From assembly GCA_048013815.1 (NCBI GenBank), contig CM106586.1:4836001-4900000 (forward strand): DNA of 64,000 nt, in the 5' to 3' direction. This document shows, piece by piece, positions 13,926 to 27,862 of this stretch. The stretch's first letter is position 1; every line of letters begins with the position of its first letter. The notes beneath the pieces are model-generated. The model did not search any database and was not told the origin of the DNA. It was given only the letters and a program-made list of their open reading frames with translations. Both the position numbers and the translations under genes were made by a program. Origin of the DNA: Setoptus koraiensis. Lineage: Eukaryota > Arthropoda.

Positions 13926-15304
13926 AGATCGGAATTTCGCGCACCGAAAATAATGGCCGAATAAAACACTGACGAGAACGGATAAATGCGGCCGCTCGAG
14001 CGCGCTGGCGGCTGCGTTTTCATGTTATGCCATTATGTACCTGATTGCGCTGTGTGTATATGTAAGGACTGTGTGAAAAGACCACCGACGAGGCCGTCAT
14101 TATCGCGGGCTCACCTGAGTTGGCGTCGTCGTCATTCAGGGTCATTATGAGTGCAGTTGCTTTGTTTGTTGCTGGTCGCGGCTAGTTTGCAACAACGTCT
14201 TATTATTAGATTAGATTATATCTGCAACAAGCGGCGCTGGCCATGCAACGGCCATCACTGCGAGTGTCGATACGACAACAACAACAGCAGCAACAACAGC
14301 AGCAACAACAGCAGCAACAACGACAGCAACAACAACAGCGCCACGCTCGGACCACCTATCGCGCGCGCGACCATCACAACAAATCATATCATCGGCCGAT
14401 TGATCTACCTGTGGGTATATCACCACAAGTGCGGCAACCTGTCGTTATCGCCGTCGGTGCCGTTACCAGTGTTGCCAGAGCTGGCCGTAAGCGCAATATT
14501 CGCTATGTTCGCCGCAGTGCCGATATTTGCAATATTCGCGATATTTTCAATGGTGGCAGCGAGACAATATTGCACCGGAGAATCGAGAAATATTCTCCTT
14601 TTTCTCGCCCCGAACGGCACAAACAGCCGAATTTGCGTCATTTCGGCCAGTTCGGGCCGACTGCGGGCAAAACGCCGGCCGCACGCAAAGGCCCGGCGCA
14701 CCCCCCGGCCAACAGTTCCAGTGAGCTCGCGAGCCCGATTATCTGGTCCCGAAAATCTTTCCCATTCTTCTCTGCTGCCCGATTAATTTGGTCGCGCAAC
14801 ACGCCCCCGGCCGTGCGGGCGCCGCTCGAGGCGCAAACCCGATGCTGTGCGGCAGCGCGGTGCCGCAGCATGGTGGTGTCCACAGCAACTGGTGGCAACA
14901 GTGGCCGCGTTGCCTCTCTCGACAACGAAGCGATTTCGAGCACTCGAACGCCGCCACTCGTCCTCGAAATCGCCTCGACTTGGTTCGGCTTCGAAGTGGC
15001 CGCGACGCTCGAACTGTGCAGCCGTGTTCGTTGCGAGTTCGAACTCGAGTGACAGTGCAACAAACAGACAAACAATTAGATTAGTGGCCGCGCACTGAGA
15101 GGCGGCGGCCGAGTTTGCCTCAAGTGGCAGCAGGCTGCAATTAACTGGGCACCTCCAGTGCGTGCCATTTCTTTTCGGCGGCGCGTTTTCGCTGGCTCTG
15201 GCCGGTTCTCTTGGCCGATTCTCTTGGCCGGTTTGTTTGTGTCGCCGGGCTGTTGCGCCACCGTTGTCACCGCCAGACCAACTCGAGATGAGCCAATACA
15301 ATAA

Positions 15305-15333
15305 AATAATATCTGGCGGTGCCAGATATTATT
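15305..15333. repeat. Perfect hairpin, 13-bp arms, 3-nt loop
   Basis: Arms 15305-15317 and 15321-15333 (AATAATATCTGGC and its complement). Confidence 0.9.
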
Positions 15334-17085
15334 ATATGTAGACGCCAACCAGTCGTCGAAAAATGATGATTGAGTTGTTGTGCCAATTGGGACACAACAG
15401 CGGCCTCTGAGCCGTTGTTGCCGGCGCAGAGGACACATTCTTCGCCGGTTCAAAGAGACAGTGATTGGCTCTCGAATCGACAGCCTCCACGCCTGAGCTG
15501 CCGGTTCGCACAGGTACACGGGCGCACCCACGGCTGCTTGCGGATTGTTCGGAACAAACATGAGCCGCTGCTCCGGCGGCCGCCAACGATCGAGCGAGCC
15601 GACCGTTGCGCCAACTACCTGGCGAAGTATTGAGCCGAATACCCGGCGAAGGCGAGAAGAAGCCTCGAAGGGAACGTTGTGCCGAACGAACCAGTCGGCG
15701 GCCATATCAAACGGCGGCAGGTGAGTTACAAGTGGTGCTGCCGAACGGGCCATGAGGGCGCCGCAACCATTGTTTCTCGTCCAGTGTTGTGTCTGGCTCG
15801 CGCTGTTGGCTGTTGCGAGCCGGCCAAACTCGCGAAAATTAGTGCTCGACGAGCCTTTTGCGGGCGCTTCAATTTGTGGCCATGTTGGTCGGCCGGCAAC
15901 ATGCCCGCCAGCCCAACAGTCGAGTTACATGTCCGAGTGGCCCGATACGTAATATGTGTGTGTGTGTGTGTGATGATTCGGAGAGGCGAAGAATTCGAAG
16001 CGTTCGCAGCGCTAAGAGAAGCGTCTCTAATTCGCAATTAGCGCGAGACGAGCGACCAAAACGTTGCCGATCGGCGTAACAGCGCGGCCAGCAAGCTCTC
16101 GCAATCGCACAATTATCGCTGCCTCGAAAATCGTTGCTATTACACATTATCGGCGGCTTCCATTTGAGCCGGCGATCATTTTCGAAGCATTTCGGCGCCG
16201 CACTCTTGGCCGCCGTAAAACGGTGCTGCTTTAAATAGAGGCGCACACAATTTGCATATACATTCATGTGTAACAACAATATGCAAAAATAATGACGCCC
16301 GCCGATCGACGGACCACCGCTCGCTGTTGCCTGGAAGGGTGCCGGCTATAATCGCTGTCTACACGATGACTACCATCATCATAACCGACGGCTACTGAAT
16401 TTTCGGCTTTTGCCGACTTTTTTCTCTATTTTGCGTTCTTTGTGTGCCTCGAAATCGAATTACAGCCAGATATGACTGGACTCTTCTAAAAACAAAAGCC
16501 AGCAAGCAAAACCGTAACGCTCATCTTCTGCTCATTTTTTGCTCCATGATGCAAAAGCCGTTCAAATTCGAACAGCACAAAACGACAGGCCTTTTTCGAA
16601 CAGGTAGGCGTGCCCGGCGGATAACCCGAGGCTTGGCCAGGTAATCAATTTGGACGTTGCGTTCGCCGTTGAGCATCCGAGCATCTAATCGAAACAGCGT
16701 CTGAGATGTTTCTGCCATGTTCCGTACGAAAACAGGCGCCACAATTGTGCATTGGACGAAATGTATTCTAAGAAAAAAACGGGGCGAAATTTGGTTCGGA
16801 GCAGAAAATTTTCAGTCGCTCAAAAAATAATTTTTGTGTCGGAGAAGCTGCCGATTTTGGCTTGTCGAGAAGCGGGGACGACCAAGGCTCATCACTGCGC
16901 AGATTATTTCACAAATTGAATTGTTTCGCAAATGTGCTGAGCTCTCAATTGGATAGGCTTGAAGTCAGCGAGAACCTGGATTTTCAAATTTCGGATCGAT
17001 TCGGCAGAATTGATTTTTTCGAATTTCTTATTTTCGAGCTTGTGGCGGTTTTTTTTCTCATTAAGCGGCAAAGTTTTCTACTCAC

Positions 17086-18524
17086 CTTTGTATTCGTCGA
17101 AGAATCTGACAATGTCGTTGGAGGCTGCAGCCCGGATGGCCGTATCGGTGAGCCGAAGATGCGGCGACTCTTTTCTGGCCTCACTGACGCTTGTTGTGTT
17201 TAGGACGCATAACTTGATTTGCTCAGTGGCCACTTGTTGTTGCCTCTTCATTTCGGTTCTTTCCTCTAACGATGACGAGTTGACTGCAATGAGATTCTTT
17301 GTTGACTGGCTATTGGCGATTTCTTCATGCTGGCGAGTTTCTTCGAGCTGGCGATTTTCGGGTTGGCGATTCTCTTCGGGTTGGCGATTCTCTTCGAGTT
17401 GCTGCTGGTGGCGATATGGCTGCTGCTGTTGCTTTATCAGCAGCATGTTGTCTTGCTCGTGCTGGAACACTTGTCGTTGTTGCTGCTCGTGCTGACAATT
17501 GGCGACTGGGGCCGAGCTGTCGGTGTCGGTGCTGTTGTTGTTGTTGTTGTTTGCGGCATCACAGTTGGACAACAGCAACAACTGCTTGTTTACTGCCTCC
17601 TCCATTAATATGAACGAGTCGGTGTCACTGTCGTGGCTCTCATCGTGCCGCAACTGGCGCTGCTTTTCGCGTCGCCGTGCCCGTTGTTGTTGCTCGTTCG
17701 CGAGCGTCGCTGTTGCAGTTGCCGGTGTGGTTGTAGTTGTTGCTGTCGTTGCAGTTGTTGTCGTCGTTGCAGTTGCTGTTGTTGTTGTTGCCGTTGCTGT
17801 CGTTGGTGCAGTTGCTGTTGTCGGTGTTGGCGCTAGAATTATAGAATGGTCGTCGGCACGAGATTTCACTCGCACTTGACTGACCACCAAGGAAGCCGGC
17901 ACTTGCTGGTGTTGTTGTTGCTGTTGTTGAGCATTGCCGACAACAACTTCTTTATCTTCATCTTTATTAGTGTCGGCCGAACTCAAATTGGAACTCAAAT
18001 TCAAATCAACGTGGCCATTGTTGGCCCCGGTTGGATGTCGCTCGTTGTCAATCAGCTCGTCGTTGCGGTGCCCATTGTCGTGCAACAATGGTTCATTATG
18101 CGCCACCGATGCCACTTCTGCTCTGGCTGCTGCTGGACACAAACGAACTGGCACGGTGGTCTCATTGTGGCCGCTGTCCACTAGTGTTTGTGTCACCTGT
18201 TGCTGTTGTGACGTTATTTTGTGTGACGTTTCTATTATTGCTGCTGGTGTCACTTGACTTGCATCGTCACAACAATCACCAACGTTTCTATCGGACGTTT
18301 TTTCGGCTGCCACATTAGCGCTTAGTTGAGCTCTGGTCGAGTCCAGCGACTCGCACAGCGACCCAACAGAAACAGACGAGGCCAGAGAAACGGACGCGCT
18401 GCTCACAACTAGCGGCGACGATGACCACAGGTCAAACTGTTGCTGCTGTTTCGCCCGTCTATTATCTAACACCTCTTGCTGTTCCGTTTGAGACTGCACG
18501 TTTGTTTGACTATTGAACAGTTTT
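17086..18524 (-). CDS. Long internal exon (second seen) of the Q-rich protein gene
   Basis: A 1,439-nt minus-strand open frame. The donor is AAAG|GTGAGTAG at 17086/17085 (phase 1). The acceptor I chose is AAACAG at 18525-18530, because it gives the phase needed by the exon ending at 24919 and because an in-frame TAA lies just upstream; its pyrimidine tract is poor, so a start at the GTGCAG acceptor near 18497 remains possible. The product is low-complexity: a Ser/Val run, an acidic Asn/Asp-rich part, a Thr/Ala run made of ACA/GCA-type codons, polyAsn, and a charged repeat of the type EENRQPEENRQPENRQ. The last 25 residues (RLTDTAIRAAASNDIVRFFDEYKG) are not low-complexity and run straight into the ordered start of the next exon, suggesting one folded segment split by the 15.5-kb intron. 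No family is recognised. The opposite strand is also open over long stretches, a side effect of triplet repeats. Confidence 0.7.
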
Positions 18525-19307
18525 CTGTTTGTTTAGTCGGCGTTAGTTGGTCAACAGAGATGTTTGTGTTGTTGTTGTTGTTGTCGTTGTTGGCGCATCC
18601 AGAGTGGCCACAAGTGCAGAAATAATCCCGTTAGATCACGGTTACATGGTGCGTTGGCGTCGGTTTGTGTGGCGTCATCGTGGGTCCAATTCGATGGGTG
18701 GCATCATAGGCGAGAGAAAGAAGATAAGAGAAAATCAATTGTCCGAATTAGTTGGTGTTAACACGCAATTCGCGCTTCGTTTGCAATCACTCTGCGGCCA
18801 ATTCGGCCGGGTCGTTCTCTTGACCGGCCACTGGCCGGCACTGTGCTGCTCACAAAAGTTTTTCCAGTCCGTTTCTGTCGGACAATCGCTATTTTTTGCT
18901 CAGATTTAGATAGATTTTTAGCTCAGGTCTCACTCATTTCCCATTGCAGTATGCGATCACCTGTTTGCACTGTGCACAAGTGACCAGATATCGCGCCTAT
19001 TTTTGTGGGCGACCGCACAGACAGTCGGATCGAAACTGAGGCCGGGCAACACACACAATCGTGTCGCCTTTGAGACCAGATCGTTGCATGCGACACGCGA
19101 TGCCCGAGTCGGTTGGCTAGTTTGCGTGAATATGTCATTAAAAGTGCCACTGACAAGTGCACCCTAGCTTGGCCGGTTGCGCGGCCTCGAATTGGAAGCA
19201 CTCTTATTTCGAAATGCGTTCAATAGTAATTGCTCGCCACCCCGCAAGGTGACCGTGGATAGAGATTGCCGGAGATTGTCGTTTGTGCGCGACAGGCGAA
19301 AACAGTT

Positions 19308-19515
19308 CAAACGGCCCGAAACAGTCGGAAATACTCCGAAGTGGCCAGAAATAATGCGAAATGGCCAGAAGTAATCCGAAATGGTTTGAGACTGTCAGAA
19401 ATAGCCCGAAATGGCCAGAAATAACGCGAAATGACAAGAAATAATCCGAAATGACAAGAAATAACGCGAAATGGTCGAGACAGTCAGAAATAGCCCGAAA
19501 TTGCTCGAAACGGTT
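19308..19515. repeat. Degenerate 17-20-bp tandem repeat
   Basis: About ten diverged copies of CGAAATGGCCAGAAATAA within the 6.4-kb putative intron. Confidence 0.8.
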
Positions 19516-20731
19516 GGGAATGGTTGTGAAAAGTGCGAAAAGTGCCGGCGATAGGCGCAACACGAATGCGCCCGTCGGTGGCGTTATTTGCACACATTAG
19601 CACAAAATTAGAACACGACCAATTGCAGAGACGCAACTGACAATTCTCTTGACTGTCCGTCAGAAGCGTTGTTACAAATCAAGGTTGACAGCGCACACTA
19701 CATGGCGCTGATGATGTTTCTTTCTGACAGTGGAAGACGCACACCGAGAAACTTAATGACTCGGCATCACCTGGCGCGACCAGAATGAGGAGGAAGTGCG
19801 CAGATTTAATTGTCGCGCAATTAAGTGGCGTTCGGCCACTTTCTTCTCGTTGGCGCTTGTTGGGCCGCTCGTTGGTCGCTCTCGTCGGTGGCTGTCATGT
19901 CGCTGGTTGTCGCTGCTAAACGACCGAGTGGCCGACAATTGAGCCACCAGGATCAACTGGAAATAATTGCAGAAACGGCCAGCGAGGGCGCAGCGTCGCG
20001 AATTGTCGGCCAGCGGCGAACAACTTGCGGCGACTCTCGGCGACTCTTCGGCCAACTCGAACGCGGTCGCGTCCTCGCGCAAGTCGCAAAGCGACCGACA
20101 ACACGCTGGAAACTGGAGCACGGCGCGGTCACCTGTGTCCCGAGCGCGCCGCTTGACCACTGCGCTCGGGCGGCCATTGTTGCGCCGGCGTCGCGACGCC
20201 GGCACAGGCGACAGGTGCTGGCAGTGTGTGACAGTGTCAATGAGTGCGCGCGCTTGCCTACTAATTGTTGCATCATTGCTCAAGCGAATCGCCCGCATGC
20301 CGGGCACACTGACCAGTCGCTAACAAGTGCCGGCGCACAAACAAGCTGTCTCGTCGTTGCACAATCGTGCACAGTCTTGCAAATTTCGTCTACCGAAGCT
20401 CCGGTTGTGACGCCGGCGCGCTGTTCGCTGCTCGGTCCGATAATCCGCGCTGGTGCGCCGTTGTGCCGCCAGCCGGCCCGGTTCCGGTTGGTAAGCGCGC
20501 CGCGACATCCCCCGCGCCGCGCGCAAACTCAAGCCCGATTCTCCGCTTTGATAGGAGTGATTTTGAGCGACTCTTGTGCGCCCGAACAAAACCGGCCCGC
20601 TCCGATGCGCCGATGTGGCGACGGTGCGGCATACCAGCGAATCACGCACTGAACATACCTATTTTCGGGCCGCTCATATGTGCGGTCGGGCAGGTGCACT
20701 CGATCGCATTGTCGCACCGTGTTGCGCAATG

Positions 20732-20785
20732 TCCGGCCAGAAATGTTCGGCCAGAAGTGTTCGGCCAGAAGTGTTCGGCCAGAGA
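20732..20785. repeat. 14-bp tandem repeat, 4 copies
   Basis: Unit CGGCCAGAAGTGTT starting at 20734, 20748, 20762 and 20776. Confidence 0.85.
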
Positions 20786-22948
20786 TATTTCGGCGCACAA
20801 AATTGGGAGCGGAAAGAATTCGGCGGTGCGCCGATTGTGACTGACGATTCGCGGGGCGAAACAGGCGCACACAATCGCATTTCGGCACATCGTCTATCTT
20901 TGGCTCCTCTCAATTCGCGCCGGCTTTTACTGGCGGGCAGCTGCCCGCCGACTCCAAGTTCGAGTTCAATGTGGCCGCGGTTGGCGCGCTGACCATTAGC
21001 GGTCATTGTCATTGCGCAATCGGGCTATTGCGCTCATTTGCATAATGACGATATGCACGCGCGTGAACAAATTTCTCTCTTGTTGATTAGAAATAGCCAA
21101 TTGATAGATTGTTGGTTGCGGCGCTTGTTTGTGTGTTTGCGGCAGATAAAATTATGTAATGGCCGCGATAGTGAGTAGACTAATGAGTTGATGCACTTGA
21201 ATTTCTGTGCATTTGTATGCATTTTTTCTTGTTGCCTTTTTGGCGAACGTCCGTCGCTCACTTGTTGCTCGCTCAATTTTCGCCGCACGGATTGTTGGCC
21301 CTAAGTGCAATTTATTATCACCCTGTCTGTGTGTGCTGTCCATCGAGTGGGCAAATGAGTAAATTAGCATTAAGAGGCCATTGCGAAAAAGCCATCGCCA
21401 GACGCAGCTTTTTCGCCACTTGCTGGTCGCCGGTCGCTAGCAGCCAGCGAGCCAGCGAGAGAGCGAGAGAGAGAGAGAGAGAGCGAGGATTAGCCGCGTC
21501 ATGACGGCCGGCATTCCTGTAATTGTTTTGGCCGGCGCTACGAGACGAGTTGCGCAACAATCCCGAGTGGACAACAAGTGCCAGTTGCTCATGGCGGCGC
21601 TTACGTAAGCCGGCGCAAGTTGAGCAGAGAATTAATCATCGAACGCTCCTCTAGTGCTTGCGTTCGTTTGCAAACAACACCATCGGACGGCACTCACACA
21701 ACAATGGCTTGGTCTTTGTTGTGTTCGACAGTGTCTCGGCCGACTCACTGCGGCTGCTATTTCGACATTGCCTCCACACCGATTTAGACATTGCTTCGGC
21801 ACTGATTTCGAGAGTTTGCCTCGGAACGGCCGGTCGTGTTGCGACGTGTCGCCAACAACCGCAGACGAGCGATGCTCGAAGAACGTGGAAACTTTGCGCA
21901 ATTTGAGCAGGCGGCTTCCGAAATATCGATTGCGAGCAGTTCGGTTGGGCGCATTCCATTCGAAATTGTTGTTGTGCCCTGTGTCAGCTTGAACGGGCGG
22001 CCCGCCAATTGGACAGTGTGGGCCATTGCGCGGCGGGAAACGCGCGCCCGGTGCCAATGTCGAGCTCATTTGTCTGGCCGACGCCGACTGCAAGTATAAC
22101 TTATGCTGTATAAGTATAAATGTGAGCATAAGTATCAGTGTCCGCTAATTACTTTTTTTCTCCGGCTGCATGCTTTTCTGTGGGCATTTTCTGTCGGCGT
22201 TGCGTCGGACGTTTTCAATTTGAATTTTAATCCTCTAATCTGCGAATGCGCTCGCCGGAGAATGCTGATTGCACGAAAAAAGGCGAGCGAGAAAAATAAT
22301 GGCTCGTCTCATGTTGGCGTCATTAGCGTCATGATAATCCCGTCTTGTGCGTCTGCGCTCATTTGATGGCGCGGCGCAATTTACTGCCATCAAACTGGCT
22401 TGCAAGTTATATCAAACTGACCACTTGCGAGCTCGCTATCGCTTGCCATTGGGCAATTGTGGGTATATTTTTGCAGTGGACAGCACAGGTGACCTTGGCC
22501 ATGGTGAGCCGGCCAGTGAGCCGACAGTCGTCGGCTGTGAGTGATGGACAAGACGCCGGGCACAGCGACGAGAACCCTTCATTCACCTGTTGCTTGTTAA
22601 CCGCTCATTCGCAGCGCCATGATAGTATCATGTTGTTGTTTGTGCGTATCTTTTCTGCCGGCAAATGTCTTGCGTAATGTGAGTATTATCATGATTATTA
22701 TTATTATTATTATTATTATTAGTCACTTGAGTGGACGTTAGTGTCTTCGGTCGGTCAGTTGCTTCGGTCGCCAGTTTGTGCGAGTGCGCCAGCCGCCAGC
22801 GTTACGACGACACCGAAACAATTCGCTGCGATTTGTTTCTCTCTGTTTATCCGCCGCAGTTTGTCTGTGTGTTTATCCGCATGTTTGTCCGTTGTCTGCG
22901 CGATGGCAATTATCTTCTCACTGTTGCGCTGCGTGTTACGTAATCGCA

Positions 22949-22995
22949 GCGCATTATATTAGATATGATGTAACATCATATCTAATATAATGCGC
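22949..22995. repeat. 47-bp perfect palindrome, 23-bp arms around one base
   Basis: Arms 22949-22971 and 22973-22995; AT-rich (GCGCATTATATTAGATATG start) in GC-rich surroundings. Confidence 0.95.
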
Positions 22996-23325
22996 GATAC
23001 ATGACACAATCATCAGGCGCATATGCGACGCTGCTCTCATATGATGTAATGTAGAATGTTTATGTGGCTTTTAGTGTCTATGCGCCGCGACGTGCCGTCC
23101 GCTTGTAATGCCCGCAAATATTCACAAGCGGACCTATTCACGGACAAATCTGGCCAAGTGGCCGGTTGTTTGCACACTGCAATTGGAACAACAAGTTGAA
23201 CACATTTCAACAGTCTGCCCACGTAAACAGGCGGCACGCCAGTGAATTAGCGTTAATATTGTTTGTTATCAAGATCAATAGATAAATGGATGGACTCATC
23301 ATGGTGCGGCTGCATCATATTGAGG

Positions 23326-23391
23326 CTGCACCATGATGCACCATGATGCACCATGATGCACCATGATGCACCATGATGCTCCATGATGCGC
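23326..23391. repeat. 10-bp tandem repeat CACCATGATG, 5-6 copies
   Basis: Perfect copies between about 23339 and 23380, with diverged flanking copies. Confidence 0.9.
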
Positions 23392-24179
23392 TGTTGTGCG
23401 CCATTGACGCATCAACGTCAACAGTAATTTGTTGTTGGCGCGCTAGCAACAGGTTGCTGAAAAATTACACTCAATTCACTCATGATGATTCATGAAAAGA
23501 TAAAAACACTTGTTGCTGTTATTGTTGGCGCTGCTGTTGTTCGTTATGCAACAAGCAAGCTTGTATGTATGCGGTAACACAATGGCCGACCAGCTTCGGC
23601 CAACCGACCAACAGCAACAGCTACATCAAAACTAGTTACCTGTTGCCGGTCTGACAACTGTACTGTGTTGTCAGGCCGGCGGCAGCCAGAGATGCGCCAG
23701 TTAGATCAATTACGTAACGTACTCAGCCAGTCATATCACCCATTTCTTTTGTGCTAACTGCATCAAAAGGCCGCTCAATATGCTGACTGCGGCCGACTGA
23801 ATACTCAATGGTTGTGTGCCGATCGCCCTTTCGAGCCCATTCCCCATTTCGGGCTCGGCATTTTCTTGCGCCGATGCAAACGGCGCTCACTGCCCGACGA
23901 TGCTGATTCAAATCTGACTGATTCAGTGGCGAATATAGTGTAATCAGTTGCGAACGGCAGCGCTAGTCGGATATTCACAAGTGCACAACGTTCTCTAATC
24001 ACAACGGCCGCAACTGGCGAGCAGGAAGCTGCCGATGCCATTGAATCGATACGTTGTTGATTGATGAGCAGCACGCCACTCGTTGTTCGAGCAGCGGCCA
24101 TTCGAACAGTTTTGTTCGAGCTTCGAATTTCGAAGTTCGAAAACTGTTTCAATGCGACCGGTCGCTGCAACAGGTTGCA

Positions 24180-24210
24180 GCTTCTGTGGCACTAACAGCG
24201 CCACAGAAGC
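24180..24210. repeat. Inverted repeat, 11-bp arms
   Basis: GCTTCTGTGGC at 24180-24190 and its complement at 24200-24210. Confidence 0.88.
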
Positions 24211-24918
24211 GACCTGCTTGACACAGAACACACCGAACACTGGATCGGGTTGCGCAATCGTGGCTGGGCGTCGCGGACGAGCCGCGAACGAACGAACGGC
24301 CCAACGAACGACAAAGAACGCTTCGAGAGCGGTTCGCTCTCGAGAGCGATTCTTTGGCGCCCGATTCTTTGGAGCTGCATCGACCGCTGCATGTTTTCAA
24401 TGGTCGCCCATTTCAAGGTTGGTTACAAAGTACACTCTGGCGCTAGTTTAGATTTGGTTAGTTTTTTAGTTTGTTTTTTTTCGGATTGGCGAAAAAAGGC
24501 GCTCAAGAATAAATGGTTCCGAAGCTAACAGGCGAGCTAACTGTATCTGACCGGTGCCACGGCCGCATTATGCAAGCCAATTGTGTGTGTGCTCCACGAA
24601 GGCTTCGCAAAACAAACACTCGCTACTGAATTTTGCGAATTCGCCGAAATTCTCCTGCGCACACGTCACAACATTTCGGGCCAACATGTTCCGCTAGAAC
24701 GAAGCAATTTGAGCCGAAATGTGCGGCGATTCTCTCGGCACGGGCACTCATAGATCCGACCAACTGACAGCTCAATCTGGCCAAACAGCCAATTCAATGC
24801 TGACCACAATCGGCGCCAAACGCAAGCTAGCCAAACAGCCCATTAGCTGAACTTTGTGCGGCCGGCCGAGTGCCCAGCCGGCTAATGACCAAGTATAAAA
24901 TTAAGTTCGTAAACTCAC

Positions 24919-26894
<1,976 letters not shown>

Positions 26895-27753
26895 TTCGGT
26901 CGGAATGGCGCATGAAACGAACGGTTCACACGATTACCCTGGCGCCGCCAACTGAATCACCTGTCTGTCTCGTTGGGTTGACCTGCGCGCCGGTTCCCAG
27001 CTGATGATGCTTCTCTTGTGTTCTTTTTTTTTCTTCTCTTTTCGCCTTCTTTCTTGTCAGTTCTTTGCGCACTGTTTTATTTGCATTTTCACTCTGCTAC
27101 ACACACACTTTGTATACTGTATACTGTATACAATGTATACTGTATATAATGTAATAAAGTTGTCGCTGCTGGCGGATTTTCACACCAAACAACTCGCCAG
27201 CAAAGTGAATTCTCACGCTCAATTTCGAATTGGCGAATATTACGCGCGATGATAGCTGCTAATTTACAAGCAACTGTTTCTGACGTCACCACCGTGAGCC
27301 GTGATTGAGCAATTGACTTTTGTTCGCTGTTTTGACACTTCGACGACTCGGTGTTTTCTTTTTTGCTGCACCTTGCACTCTTGTTATCAGCTGTGCTTCT
27401 TTTTTCTTGCAGTTTTTCCTCGTTTTTGTCGCTCTTGATTGGCTGGCTGCTCGACTAACTGTGACTTGCCGATCGCTTGCACGTCAACATCGCTCTTACT
27501 CTGTCTGCTGATTCTTTTCGTCTTGTTTGAACGCTCTTTTTCGTCTTGTTTGCACGCTCTTTTTCGTCTTGTTTGTTTGCGGCGCGATTGCGGCAACCTG
27601 TCGATTCACTGCCAATTAGCCGGCACGTAGAGATACATTGAGACACATAGATAATCTGCTGTTGACTGTCGACTGGCGCACCATCAAATGATCAAATTAT
27701 CCTAAGTGATGGCTCGATCGCACCGTCAATGGTGGCTTCCATTGTTTTTGACT

Positions 27754-27781
27754 AGCGCGCATGCGCACACGCATGCGCGCT
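27754..27781. repeat. Hairpin with alternating purine-pyrimidine sequence
   Basis: 12-bp arms (AGCGCGCATGCG and complement) around CACA. Bases 27755-27780 alternate purine and pyrimidine without interruption. Confidence 0.92.
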
Positions 27782-27820
27782 CGCGCCAACTGTGCCCAAC
27801 ATATCAAGCCATATCCAACG

Positions 27821-27862
27821 ACAGGTGAATTTAATCATGAATCGCCTCATGAATTCACCTGT
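27821..27862. repeat. Inverted repeat with ACAGGTGAATT arms
   Basis: 11-bp arms at 27821-27831 and 27852-27862, again built on the ACAGGTGA word. Confidence 0.88.

Larger units (their letters stand above)
1633..17085 (-). other. 15.5-kb putative intron of the Q-rich gene
   Basis: The interval lies between the phase 1 donor at 17085 and the phase 1 acceptor at 1633. It holds no ORF that I can defend on either strand; the several 200-270-codon frames here are Arg/Ala/Ser/Pro-rich and overlap one another on both strands, as expected in GC-rich DNA with few stop codons. It is rich in GGCC, CAA/CAG tracts (3957-4019, 4630-4677, 11888-11995, 14274-14340), AC/GT runs and short tandem and inverted repeats, listed separately. 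About 16,400-17,080 is visibly AT-richer than the rest. A separate nested gene or noncoding RNA cannot be excluded. Confidence 0.5.
18525..24918 (-). other. 6.4-kb putative intron of the Q-rich gene
   Basis: Between the phase 2 donor at 24918 and the acceptor at 18525. No defensible coding sequence. Contains a degenerate GAAATGGCCAGAAATAA-like repeat (19308-19515), a 14-bp tandem repeat (20732-20785), a GA run (about 21462-21485), an ATT run (about 22692-22720), a 47-bp perfect palindrome (22949-22995) and a 10-bp tandem repeat (23326-23391). Confidence 0.5.

Noticed and set aside
14243-15052. 269-codon plus-strand frame with Gln run
   Set aside because: The Gln run comes from an intronic CAG/CAA tract; the rest has no protein character and the opposite strand is equally open.
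15076-15753. 225-codon minus-strand frame with some protein-like stretches
   Set aside because: No acceptor at its start, no recognisable domain, and several such frames are expected by chance here.
19825-20652. 275-codon plus-strand open frame
   Set aside because: Arg/Ala/Ser/Pro-rich, overlapped by equally long frames on the other strand, no motif and no splice context; expected by chance in stop-poor GC-rich DNA.
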